From Stomorhina lunata (Eukaryota; Arthropoda; Insecta; Diptera; Rhiniidae): a stretch of 64,000 nucleotides of DNA. Location of the stretch: assembly GCA_933228675.1 (NCBI GenBank), contig OW121742.1, positions 37,191,255 through 37,255,254 on the forward strand, written 5' to 3'. How positions within the stretch are numbered: position 1 is the first letter of the stretch; each line of letters starts with the position of its first letter. The notes beneath the pieces are model-generated. The model did not search any database, was not told where the DNA came from, and saw nothing but the letters and a program-made list of their open reading frames with translations. The position numbers and the translations under genes are program-made. Below are positions 33,161 to 45,300 of the stretch, in pieces.

Positions 33161-36100
33161 AACTTTTTTCTGTACAAAATTTTCGATAAAAATAGAAAAA
33201 TTTTCGATAGAAATATTTTTTTCTTAAAAAAAAGATCTTCTATAAAAAAATCTTACATAAAAAATAAAAAATATAAAAAATTTTCTTTAGAAAAATTTTT
33301 AATAAAAAAATTTTGTACAGAAAAAAAATTTTTGATAAAAAAAATTTTCTTTAGAAGAATTATTCTTTGTATAGAAAAAAAAAGTTATCAATCAATTTTG
33401 TATAGAAATATTTTTGATAAAAAAATTTTCTAGGAAATACTTTTGATAAAATATTTCTATAAAAAAATGTTTGATAAAAAAAACTCTATAGAAGAATTTT
33501 TCTTTGTATAGAAAAAAATTTTATCAAAAAATTTTGTGTAGAAAAATTTTTAATAGAAAACTTTCTATAGAAAAATTTTTGATGAAAAAATTTTCTATAG
33601 AAAAATTTTTGATACAAAAAATTTTCTTTATACTTATTTTATAAAAAAAAATTTGTAGAAAAATTTTTGATGAAAACAATATTCTACGGAAAATTTTTTT
33701 ACAAAAAAAAAAAATTTTATAAAAAAAATTTCTCTGGAAAAATGTTTGATGAAAAAATTTTATATAAAAAAAATTTTCTATAGAAAAATTTTTTATAACA
33801 AAAATGTTTCTATTAAAAAAAAAAGAAATTCTATAAAAAAATTTTCTGTTGAAAAACTTTTAATAAAAAAATTGTATCAACAAATTTTGTATAGAAAAAA
33901 ATTTTATAAAAAAAAAATTTGATAAAAAAATTTTCTATAGAAAATTATTCTCTGTATAGAAAAAAATGTTATCAAAATATTTTGTATAGAAATATTTTTG
34001 ATAAAAAAATTTTCTAGGAAAAATTTTTGATAAAAAATTTCTATAGAAAAATTTTTGATAAAAAAAAAATTTATAGAAGAATTATTCCTTGTATAGAAAA
34101 AAATTTTATTAAAAAATTTTGTGTAGAAAAATTTTTGATAAAAATTTTTTCATAAAAGAATTTCTATAGGAAAATTTTTGATAAAAAAATTTTTCATAAA
34201 AAAATTTCTATAGAAAAATTTTTTATGAGAAAAATTTTCTATGGAAAAATTTTTTATAGAAAAAATTTATAGCAAAATTTTGATCAAAAAAATTTTCAAT
34301 GAAAAAAAAAATTTTTTTTATAAAAAAAATTTTCCATAGAAAAATGTTTGATGAACAAAATTTTCTATGGAAAAACTTTATATAAAAAAAAATTTCTATA
34401 GAAAAATTTTTTATAAAAAAATTTTCTATTTGTAAAAAACAAATTTTCTATAAAAAAAGTTTTCTGTAGAAAAATTTTTATGAAAAAATTTGTTTAGAAA
34501 AAAATTAAAAAAAAAATATTTCATAAAAAAATTTTCTATAGAAAAATTTTTGATAAAAAAAAATTCTATAAAAAAAATCTATAGATAGATTCTATTGTAT
34601 TGAAATATTTTTGATAAAAAAATTTTCTAGGAAAATTTTTTGATAAAATATTTCTTTAGGAAAACATTTTGATAAAAAATAATTTTCTATAGAAGAATTA
34701 TTCTTTGGATAGAAAAACATATTATCAAAAAATTTTGTGTAGAAAAATTTTTGATATCCTATAGATTTCCTATAGAAAAATTTTTGTGAAAAACAATTTC
34801 TATTTAAAAATTTTTTATAAAAAAAAAAAAAATCGATAGAGAAATTTTCTATAAAAAAAATTTTTATTGAAAAAAATTTTATCAAAAAAAAAAAAATATT
34901 TCTATACAAAATTTTTTTAAATTTTTTTTTATAAAAAATTTTTCTTTAGAAAATTTTTTTATATAAAATTTTTGCATAGAAAATTTTTTTCATCAAACAT
35001 TTTTCTAAGAATTTTTTTTTATAAAAATTTTATTTATAAAAATTTTTTTTATAAAAGAAAACAATTTCTATTTAAAAATTTTTTATAAAAAAAAAAAATT
35101 CGATAGAGAAACTTTCTATAAAAAAAATTTTTATTGAAAAAAATTTTCTGTAGAAGAGTTATTCTTTGTATAGAAAAAAATTTTATCAAAAAAAAAAATA
35201 TTTCTATACAAATATTTCTATACAAAATTTTTTTAAATTTTTTTTTTATAAAAAAATTTTCTTTAGAAAATTTTTTTATATAAAATTTTTGCATAGAAAA
35301 TTTTTTTCATCAAACATTTTTCCAAGAATTTTTTTTTATAAAAATTTTACTTATAAAAATTTTTTTATAAAAAATTTTTATAAATAAAATTTTTATAAAA
35401 AAAAATCTTTGATGAAAAAAATTTTCTATGCAAAAATTTTATATAAAAAAATTTTCTAAAGAAAAATTTTTTATAAAAAAAAATTTAAAAAAATTTTGTA
35501 TAGAAATATTTTTATAAAAAAATTTTCTTGGAAAAATTTTTTATAAAAAAAAAAATTCTATAGAAGAATATTTTTCTGTATAGATAAAAAAAATTTTCTA
35601 TAAAAAATTTTTATAGAAAAATTTTTGTTGGAAAAAATTTTCTATAGAAAAATTTTTGTGAAAAACAATTTCTATGGAAAAATTTTTTATAAACAAAAAA
35701 AATTTCTATAGAAAAATTTTTATTGAAAAAAATTTTCTATAGAAGAGTTATTTTTTGTATAGAAAAAAATTTTATCATAAAATTTTTTGTAGAAATATTT
35801 TTAATGAAAACTTTTCATAAAAAATTGCTATAAAAAAATTTTTGATCAAAAAAATTTTCTATAGAGAAATTTTTGATAAAAAAAATTTTCTATGGAAAAA
35901 TTTTTTATAAAAGAAATTTTTATAAAAAAAAATTTCCTAGAAAAATGTTTGATGAAAAAAATTTTCTATTGAAAAATTTTCTTTAAAAAATTTTTCTAAA
36001 TAAAAATTTTTTATAAAAAAAATTTTTTCAAAAAATTTTGTATAGAAATAATTTTATAAAAAAAAATTTCTAGGAAACATTTTTGATAAAAAATTTCTAT

Positions 36101-36600
36101 AGAAAAATTTTTAATAAACAAAATTTTTTGGATAAAAAAAAATTCTATAGAAGAATTATTCTCTGTATAGATACAAAAATTTTTTGATAAAAAAATTTCT
36201 ATAGAAAAGTTTTTGGTGGAAAAAATTTTCTATAGAAAAATTTTTGTGAAAAAAATTTTCTATACATATTTTTTATAAAAAAAATTTTCTATAGAAAAAA
36301 ATTTTATAAACAAAAATTTTCTAGAGAAAAAAAATGTTCTATAGAAGAATTATTTTTTGTATAGAAAAGAAATTTACCATAAAATTTTTTTTGATGAAAA
36401 AAATTTTCTATAGAAAAATTTTTGATAAAAAAAATTTTCTATGGAAAAATTTTTTATAAAAAAATTTATAGAAAAATTTTTGATGAAAAAATTTATAGAA
36501 AAATTTTTGATGAAAAAATTTTTTTATAAAAACAAATTTTCTATAGAAACATTTTTATAAAATATAATAATTATAGAAAAATTAAAAAAAAAATTCCATA
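33161..36600 (+). repeat. Highly degenerate repeat field (AAATTTTCTATAGAAAAATTTTTGATA)
   Basis: A 3.4-kb field of AAAAATTTTTGATAAAAA and TTTTCTATAGAAAA words of irregular spacing, with frequent indels. It looks like an old, unhomogenised version of the intron arrays. Larger blocks are duplicated: the stretch around ATAAAAGAAAACAATTTCTA and the AAACATTTTTCNAAGAA phrase occurs at about 34780-35000 and again at about 35040-35340. Several 70-105 codon open frames in both strands (IFFYKNF-type, Lys/Phe/Ile only) are artefacts. Confidence 0.88.
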
Positions 36601-37340
36601 AAAAAATTTTTGAGTTGCGTTCCCCATATACAAAAATATAATAACGAATGTTGAAGAGAAGTAAAGCATTAAGTGTTTGAATTGAAAAAAGTTGTTTAGC
36701 TTCTTCAGGTTGTCGCCAGTTCTCGATTGACCTAAAACTTCTAAAATTTTAGTGAGAGGAAAATATTTAGAACTTTGGAAACCCATTAAGCAATAATGAA
36801 CCACAATAATAAATCCACCGTCTCAAACATTTATACATATAACGATATACGAAATGTGGTAAGAATTTCTTAACATTTGTCTCTATCTTCCATAAACAAT
36901 CGGTCTATATTTGAAATTAGTTGTGTAAGGTCATAAAAAAGGTTTAATACTAAAAGAAAACAGAACTTAAAAAAAGTATGAAAATGTATTTCAATCTTTT
37001 ATGCATTTAGTCTGAAATCATAGCATACTCTAGGGCGTTAACAAATTTAAGTCTTTGTATAAGCCGTACTTATATTAATGTTATTATTAGTCTTACCGTT
37101 ATATTATATGATCAAATATTTGCTTAATGTGAACTACTGTTAAATTTTATTAAAAAATTTATATCTTTTCAAATAGCGCCAAACTTAATAGATTTTCTTT
37201 TATTATTTAATAAATGTTTAATGAGTTCCGTTAATAATATTTTCAAATATTAACACTTTCCGGTCCATTTCCGAAATAAAATAAAAATATATACATAAAA
37301 AAAACTTTGATAAAAAATAAAATTTTTTCCGTTTCTCACA
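36601..37340. other. Intergenic sequence upstream of gene C
   Basis: Unique AT-rich DNA. A 77-codon minus-strand frame (36571-36804) overlaps the degenerate repeats and has no recognisable content. No other feature is visible until the promoter block of gene C. Confidence 0.5.
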
Positions 37341-37405
37341 CTGTCAGTATGATTCTAAGTTAATAACTCAATCAGTTCCATTTAGACCCTCTTTAGCTAA
37401 CGTTG
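37341..37405 (+). promoter_or_regulatory. Core promoter of DM4/DM12 gene C (initiator + DPE-like)
   Basis: The 45-bp block 37341-37385 matches the gene B promoter without gaps. Initiator TCAGTT has its A at 37374 and CGTTG lies at 37401-37405, again exactly +28 to +32. The predicted 5' untranslated region is 111 bases, up to the ATG at 37485. Confidence 0.65.
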
Positions 37406-37484
37406 ATTTATTCAGTTGATTTTAAGATTTATGATAGAAAGTTAAAGAATTCGTACATAAAACAGATGCATTAATTTTTTTTAA

Positions 37485-40194
37485 ATGTTTCTGAAAAGCT
37501 TATTTGCAATATTATTTTTGCTGTTGCTCCATTTGACCTTGATATTTGCCGGTTATGGGGTTGCAAAAAATTTAACCGATTTCATGAGACATCGTAAGAA
37601 GCGGGCTTTGATTTTTAATAATGGTGGAGCTGTAAAGGTAAGTTAAGATGAAAAGTTCTACATACAAAATTTTTCTATGAAAAGAATTACAAATAAAAAC
37701 AAAATTTGTAAAAAAATTTTACATCAAAATGTTTTCTTTAAAAACATCAAGAAAATTGTCTATAGAAAAATTTTTTTGTACAAAATTTTTCATATTCAAA
37801 ATTCTTTAATAGAAAATTTTTCATATCAAAATTTTTCAATAGAAAAAAATATTTCTATAGAAAATTTTTCATTTCAAAAATTTATCTATAGAAAATTTTT
37901 CATATCAAAAATTTTTCTATAGAAAATTTTTTGTATCAAAAATTTTTCTATAGAAAATTTTTTGTATCAAAAATTTTTCTATAGAAAATTTTTTGTATCA
38001 AAAATTTTTCTATAGAAAATTTTTTGTATCAAAAATGTTTCTATAGAAAATTTTTTGTATCAAAAATGTTTCTATAGAAAATTTTTTGTATCAAAAATGT
38101 TTCTATAGAAAATTTTTTGTATCAAAAATGTTTCTATAGAAAATTTTTTGTATCAAAAATTTTTCTATAGAAAATTTTTTGTATCAAAAATTTTTCTATA
38201 GAAAATTTTTTGTATCAAAAATTTTTCTATAGAAAATTTTTTGTATCAAAAATTTTTCTATAGAAAATTTTTTGTATCAAAAATTTTTCTATAGAAAATT
38301 TTTTGTATCAAAAATTTTTCTATAGAAAATTTTTTGTATCAAAAATTTTTCTATAGAAAATTTTTTGTATCAAAAATTTTTCTATAGAAAATTTTTTGTA
38401 TCAAAAATTTTTCTATAGAAAATTTTTTGTATCAAAAATTTTTCTATAGAAAATTTTTTGTATCAAAAATTTTTCTATAGAAAATTTTTTGTATCAAAAA
38501 TTTTTCTATAGAAAATTTTTTGTATCAAAAATTTTTCTATAGAAAATTTTTTGTATCAAAAATTTTTCTATAGAAAATTTTTTGTATCAAAAATTTTTCT
38601 ATAGAAAATTTTTTGTATCAAAAATTTTTCTATAGAAAATTTTTTGTATCAAAAATTTTTCTATAGAAAATTTTTTGTATCAAAAATTTTTCTATAGAAA
38701 ATTTTTTGTATCAAAAATTTTTCTATAGAAAATTTTTTGTATCAAAAATTTTTCTATAGAAAATTTTTTGTATCAAAACTTTTTCTATAGAAAATTTTTT
38801 GTATCAAAAATTTTTCTATAGAAAATTTTTTGTATCAAAAATTTTTCTATAGAAAATTTTTTGTATCAAAAATTTTTCTATAGAAAATTTTTTGTATCAA
38901 AAATTTTTCTATAGAAAATTTTTTGTATCAAAAATTTTTCTATAGAAAATTTTTTGTATCAAAAATGTTTCTATAGAAAATTTTTTGTATCAAAAATGTT
39001 TCTATAGAAAATTTTTTGTATCAAAAATGTTTCTATAGAAAATTTTTTGTATCAAAAATGTTTCTATAGAAAATTTTTTGTATCAAACATTTTTCTATAG
39101 AAAATTTTTTGTATCAAACATTTTTCTATAGAAAATTTTTTGTATCAAACATTTTTCTATAGAAAATTTTTTGTATCAAAAATTTTTCTATAGAAAATTT
39201 TTTGTATCAAAAATTTTTTCTATAGAAAATTTTTTGTATCAAAAATTTTTCTATAGAAAATTTTTTGTATCAAAAATTTTTCTATAGAAAATTTTTTGTA
39301 TCAAAAATTTGTCTATAAAAAATTTTTTGTATCAAAAATTTTTCTATAAAAAATTTTTTGTATCAAAAATTTTTCTATAGAAAATTTTTTGTATCAAAAA
39401 TTTTTCTATAGAAAATTTTTTGTATCAAAAATTTTTCTATAGAAAATCTTTTGTATCAAAAATTTTTCTATAGAAAATTTTTAATAAAAAAATCTATAAA
39501 AATAATTTTCATATCGAAAGTTTTTTTTATAGAAAATTGTTCCGTACATTTTTTTCATATCAAAAATTTTTGTTAAGAAAATTTTTCCATAGTAAGTTTT
39601 TTATATTAGAATGTTTCTTTAGAAATTTCCTTAAAACTTGTATTAAAATTTAAAATTTTCTAGTTCGTCATTGGTCCCATTCAACCCATAACCCTAGCCG
39701 ATCCTATAGTCTGGAGAAGTTTGATTTGTTCCTACAACTTACATGTTGGTAACTACAATATACCCTCCACTCCTCTCTATCCCTGGGATAAATGGGAACA
39801 TTTCTACATTAGATCTAATCAGGGTAGGGCAGATTTAAAAACAGATGAGTCCCGAGAATTTCTGTATTTAGTTCTGGAAAATTACATGAACTCTAAACAT
39901 GGAAATGGCAAGGAATGTCTTTTGCGCTCGATTTGTGAAAATGCTCAAGTGCTAGATCATATGGACTTATTTGGGGAGATTTTGAATGTGATACTAACGT
40001 GAGTTTTAAACTAAATACGAACTATTTTGAATGATGTATAATAAATCTCTTATAGGCCTGGAAAAGGAGATGTGAATGAAATGTATGCTCATGCCCATGA
40101 ATTGGGCAAGGCTGGTGTTGACTGCTTCAAATATTATCATAAATGTCCTCCTGGTTTATCTCTGTTAGATCAGTATTTACATGAGTATTTATAA
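37485..40194 (+). CDS. DM4/DM12 family secreted protein, paralogue C (3 exons)
   Basis: Exons 37485-37637, 39664-39998 and 40056-40194 give 208 codons ending at TAA 40192. The ATG at 37485 opens a signal peptide (MFLKSLFAILFLLLLHLTLI then FAG). RHRKKR (35-40) precedes ALIFNNGG. The PLYPWDKWE, CLLRSICENAQ, DC and HKCPPG blocks are as in gene B, with cysteines at 73, 136, 142, 186 and 193. Exons 1 and 2 have exactly the same lengths as in gene B (153 and 335 bases); exon 3 is one codon shorter (LHEYL for LHHEYL). Intron 1 is 2,026 bp and mostly a 31-bp array; intron 2 is only 57 bp with a GTGAGT donor. The gene lies 8.2 kb downstream of B in the same direction and is evidently its recent tandem duplicate. 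No function beyond 'secreted, cysteine-bearing DM4/DM12 protein' can be given. Confidence 0.94.
37670..39640 (+). repeat. 31-bp minisatellite array (TTTGTATCAAAAATTTTTCTATAG) in intron 1 of gene C
   Basis: About 60 copies, nearly invariant from 37930 to 39480, of a unit with CTATAGAAAATTTTTTGTAT then CAAAAATTTTT; the palindrome TTTTCTATAGAAAA is in each. Rare-variant blocks show higher-order structure: four consecutive AAAAATGTTT copies start at 38031 and four more at 38961, exactly 930 bases (30 units) later, followed by three CAAACATTTTT copies. The edges decay into irregular ATATCAAAATTTTTC words. Confidence 0.97.
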
Positions 40195-40880
40195 AATATT
40201 TCCTTATAAATTCTAGTTTAAATTTTATATTAAATTCCATAAATCATTTTAATATTCACAATATGTTTTAGTTTTTATTATTTGGGAAAAATATGTTTCA
40301 TATTTTCTGTAGCTACAGACTCCCTTTCGGAACAAAAAACTTGCTTTAATTTTCTGTTTGTTCTTTCATAGTTTTTGCTGAAGGAAAACACTTGAAAAAC
40401 TGCAAGTGTTTTTAACAAAAACTCATTTGTCTAGTGTCATGACTTTTTCATTAGAATGTTTTTTGTTGTATTGTGCCCGTTCCTAAGCTTTTGTTACTTT
40501 TTTCCTGGGGTTCCATTATCTTCCGCATTATATTAAACTATTATTATTCAATTTAGAGAGTTTTTGCTGTTCGCTGATAAAACAATGAAAGAACACGAAA
40601 TTTTGTGGCAAAAACTTTATAATAAAAAGTTATAATCACTTTTCTGTGGCTTTAATTTTGAAGTTTAGTTTAATGAGGTTTTGAAGCTCTACAGACGGTA
40701 GAAGGTAACTAAAAGAAAAATCAAAAAAACAACAAAAGTTAAATTTGTTCAATTAAAAGCCTACAGTCTTATCGTTAAATCAATATCAAAATTATCTGCA
40801 TATATTTGCATATTTTTCCCAAAACTTGCAATAAGTGATGTAAACTTAAACAATTAAAATTCTAGTTGATCTCATATTTT
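40195..40880 (+). promoter_or_regulatory. 3' flank of gene C with conserved AATAAA
   Basis: AATAAA at 40621-40626 in the context CTTTATAATAAAAAGTTATAATC corresponds to the one after gene B, 427 bases after the stop codon. Homologous phrases (CTTTTGTTACTTTTTTCC, TTATTATTCAATTTAGAGAG) confirm that the B/C duplication extends through this flank. Beyond about 40650 homology ends and the DNA is unique. Confidence 0.5.
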
Positions 40881-42911
40881 TATACAAAATTTTTCAAAAT
40901 TTCTTACTTTATAGGACAATTTTCAAAAATTTTTTATTTTCATAGGAAATTTTTCAAAAATTTCTTATTTCTATAGGAACTTTTGGAAAAATGTCTTATT
41001 TTTATAGGAATTTTTTTAAAAATTTCTTATTTTTATAGGAGATTTTGCAAAAGTTTCTTATCTTTATAGGAAATTTTGCAAAAATTTCTTACTTTTTTAA
41101 AAAATTTCTTATTTTTATAACAAATTTTTCAAAAGTTTCTTATTTTTATAAGATATTTTTCAAAAATTTCTTATGTGTATAAGAAATTTTTCAAAAATGT
41201 CTTATTTTTCTAGGAAATTTGTCAAAGGTTTCTTTTTTTATAGGAAATTTTTCAAAATTTTTTTATTTTTATAGGAAAATTTTCAATAATTTTTTATTTT
41301 TATAGCAATTATTTTAAAAATTTTTAATTTTGACAAGAAATTATTCAAATTTTTTTTTAATTTTATAAAAAATTTCTTATTTTTACAGGAAATTTTTCCA
41401 AAATTTCTTATTTTTATAAGAAATTTTGCAAAAATTTCTTATTTTTATAGGAAATTTTTCAAAAATTTCTTATTTTTATAGGAAATTTTTCAAAAATTTC
41501 TTATTTTTATAAGAAATTTTTCAAAGATTCTTATTTTTATAGGAAATTTTTCAAAAATTCTTATTTTTATAGGAAATTTTTCAAAAATTTCTTATTTTTA
41601 TAGGAAATTTTTCAAAAATTTTTTATTTTTATAGGAAATTTTTCAAAAATTTCTTATTTTTATAAGAAATTTTTCAAAAATTTCTTATTTTTATAGGAAA
41701 ATTTTCAAAAAGTTTTTATTGTTATAGGAAGTTTTTCAAAAATTTCTTATTTTTATTGGAAATTTTTCAAAAATTTCTTATTTTTATAGGAAATTTTTCA
41801 AAAATTTATTTTTTTTATAGGAATTTTTTCAAAAATTTCTTATTTTTATAGGAAATTTTTCAAATATTTCTTATTTTTATAGGAACTTTTTCAAAAATTT
41901 CTTATTTTTACAGAAAATTTCCAAAAATTTCTTATTTTTATAGGAAAATTTTCAAAATTTTCTTATTTTATTTTAGAAATTTTTCAAAAAGTTCTTATTT
42001 TTGTAGGAAATTTTTCAAAAAAAAAAAAATATATTTTTATAAGAAATTTTTCAAAAATTTCTTATATTTATAGGAAATTTTTCAAAAATTTCTTATTTTT
42101 ATATGAAATTTTTAAAATTTTTTTTCAAAAATTTCTTATTTTTTTAAGAAATTTTTCAAAAATTTCTTATTTTTTAAAGAAATTTTTGAAAAATTTCTTA
42201 TTTTTATAAGAAATTATTCAAAAATTTCCAATTTTTATAGGAAATTATTTAAAAATTTCTTATTTATATAAGAAAAATTTCTTATTTTTATAGGAAATTT
42301 CTCAAAATTTTCTTATTTTTATAGGAAAATTATAAAAAATTTCTCATTTTTATAAACAATTTTCAAAAATTTCTTATTTTTTTAAGAAATTTTTCAAAAA
42401 TTTCTTATTTTTATAGGAAAATTTTCAAAAATTTATCTTTTTATAGGTAATTTTTCAAAAATTTTTTATTTTTATAGGAAATTTTTCAAAAATTTATTAT
42501 CTTGATAGAATTTATTTGTATGCGAAATTTTTCAAAAATTTCTTATTTTTATAAGAAATTTTTCAAAAATTTCTGATTTTTATAAGAAATTTTTCAAAAA
42601 TTTCTTTTTTTTATAGGATTTCTTTTAAAAATTTCTTATTTTTATAGAAAATTCTTCAAAAGTTTATTACTTTTATAGGAAATTTATCGAAAATTTTTCA
42701 AAAATTTCTTATTTTATGGGAAATTTTCAAAAATTTCTTTTTTCTGTAGGAAATTTTTCAAATATTTCTTATTTGTATAGAAAAATTTTCAAAAATTTCT
42801 TATTTTTATAGGAAATTTTTCAAAAATTTCTTATTTTTATAAAGAACTTTTTAAAAATGTCTTATTTTTAAAAGAAATTTTTCAAAAATTTCTTATTTTT
42901 AGAAGAAGATT
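40881..42911 (+). repeat. 31-bp array, TTATTTTTATAGG family
   Basis: About 65 copies of the AGGAAATTTTTCAAAAATTT plus CTTATTTTTAT unit, in the same orientation as 14360-18095, moderately diverged with occasional truncated units. It starts about 690 bases after the gene C stop codon, much as the 14360 array starts about 300 bases after gene A. Confidence 0.95.
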
Positions 42912-43984
42912 TTTTTTATATACATACAAGATTTTAATTCAATTGTGGTAGTGGTATTGGTTTGTTCTTAATGTTATTATTTATTTAGTATCAAAACAGA
43001 AATTAGTTCTTAAATAATTTTGTTCAAAATCTAAACTAATACAAGTGCGAAAGAAAGATTTTATCAAAATGTTATTTAAACCTATCAGTTAAATTTTCAT
43101 ATAGTCCTAGTAGAATATATAAATTTCATATTAGTTATAATTAAAATTATTCCCTTAATATTTAGTAAATTCTTAGAACTTAAGTTTTAATAGTTAACGC
43201 CATCAGTTTCTAAATAAGTACTTTTGAGAATGAATTTTATTCTTCATTCATGGCAATTATTCGAACTTAATTTAACTGAAATTATTCATCTACACAAAGC
43301 TTTCGAAGTATTTAAATATTTGCATTTTCCTGGTATCGAAACAATTTTAAATAGTTAATAAATAAAATACAATAAAATATATAAATGTACAAATTCTTAG
43401 TATTTTATTTAGGTTTAGTTGAGATAATTAAACTTTGATATTGCACAAGAACAGAGAGAATAACCACTTATGGGGAAAAAATGTTAAATAATTGTTAAAT
43501 GAAAGTTTAAAGCAATTTAAAACTTAATTAATATTGAATAAATTATTACATCAACAAGAATACACACAAATATTTACATAATAATGGACAAAATGCTCAC
43601 TTACATACACAATACATGTAAATAAAAGGCTTGTATACAATACACGTATGTGTGTGTATTTGAACTTTGTAGAGATTCAAAGAAAATTGGATTAAGGTCA
43701 ACAGGTCATATTGTATTTATTAAATTTTCCAAAAATTTATTGTATGTTAATAACAACAACAATATGAAAAAAAGGATAAAATCAAAATGTAGCCATTCAT
43801 ATGGCAAAAGGGTTACATCAGCCAGGAAAACATGTAAAATTTTAAAATATATACCAAAATTTAAATACGCAGGCACACATTTACATGTAAATACCTTAAC
43901 ATATAAAGAAACAGCCAAAACCCGTCAAACGTAGCAGGACTAAAACCAAACCATTTTTCCATAAAAATTCACTAAAAGAATTTT
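42912..43984. other. Unique spacer between two arrays
   Basis: AT-rich non-repetitive DNA. A 94-codon plus-strand frame at 43650-43934 and a 70-codon minus-strand frame over the same bases resemble no protein I know; neither shows a start context or codon pattern worth calling. There is an (AAC)n-like run near 43752. Confidence 0.5.
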
Positions 43985-45295
43985 CATTTTTCACTTTTTT
44001 TCTATTTTTATATACGATTTTTTAAAAATCTCTTATATTCATAGAAAAAAAATTCTTTGTTTTTATAGGAAATTTAACAAAAATTTCTTACATTTATAGG
44101 AAATTTTTCAAAAGATTCTTATTTTCTTAGGAAATTTTTCAAAAATTTCTTATTTTTATAGGAAATTTTTTAAAAATTTCTTATTTTTATACGTAATTTT
44201 TAAAAATTTCTTATTTTTATAGGAAATATTTTAAGAAATTATTATTTTTTTTTGAAATTTTTCTAAAAGATCATATTTTTATAGGAAATTTTTCAAAAAT
44301 TTCTAATTTTTAGAGGAAATATTTAAAAAATTTCTAATTTTTAGAGGAAATTTATCAAAAATTTCTAATTTTAAGAGGAAATTAAAAAAAATCCTATTTC
44401 TAAAGGAAATTTTTTACCAATTTCTTTTTTTATAAGATATATTTCAAAAAATTTTAATTTTTATAGAAAATTTTCTAATTTTTATAGGAAATTTTTAAAA
44501 ATTTCTTTTTTTTATAGGAAATTTTTAAAAAATTTCTTATTTTTACGGGAAATTTTTAAAAAATTTCTTATTTTTACAGGAAATTTTTCAAAAATTTCTT
44601 ATTTTTGTAGGAAAATTTTCAAAAATTTCTTTTTTTATAGGAAATTTTTAAAAAATTTCTTATTTGTATTAGAAATTTTTCCAAAATTTCTTAGTTTTAT
44701 AAGAAATTTTTCAAAAATGTCTTATTTTTATAGGAAATTTTTTAAAAACATCTTATTCTTATAGGAAATTTTTCAAAAATTTCTTATTTTTATAGGAAAT
44801 TTTTCAGAAATTTCTAATTTTTATAGGAAATTTTTCAAAAATTTCTTATTTTCATAGAAAATTTAAAAAAAAAAATCTTATTTTTATAGGAAATTTTTCA
44901 AAAATTTCTTATTTTCATAGAAAATTAAAAAAATTCTTTTTTTTATAGGAAATTTTTCAAAAATTCTTTATTTAAATAGGAAATTTTTCACAAATTTCTT
45001 ATTTTAATAGAAAATTTTGCACAAATTTCTTATTTTTATGAAAAAAGATTTCAAAAATTTCTAATTTTTATAGAAAATTTGTCAAAAAGTTCTTATTTTT
45101 ATAGGAAATTATTCAAAATTTTATTGTTTTTATAGTAACTTTTCAAAAATTTATTATTTTTGTCGAAAATTTTCAAAAATTTTGTATTTTTTTTGGAAAT
45201 TTTTAAAAAAGTTCTTTTTATTAGAATTTTTTTTTAAAATTCCTCTTTTTGTAGGAATTTTTTTCATTTCTTATTTTTATAAACAATTTTTTTAA
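43985..45295 (+). repeat. 31-bp array, TTATTTTTATAGG family, diverged
   Basis: About 40 degenerate copies of the AGGAAATTTTTCAAAAATTT unit, some with AATTTTTAGAGG in place of TTATTTTTATAGG. It ends directly against the 12-bp satellite at 45301 with no intervening unique DNA. Confidence 0.93.
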
Positions 45296-45300
45296 ACATA

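Noticed and set aside
34592..35387. Open frames of 73-105 codons rich in Phe, Tyr, Lys and Ile on both strands
   Set aside because: They lie in the degenerate AT repeat field and overlap on opposite strands, with no coding signature.
43650..43934. 94-codon plus-strand open frame
   Set aside because: No recognisable content, an overlapping frame on the other strand, and no conserved context.
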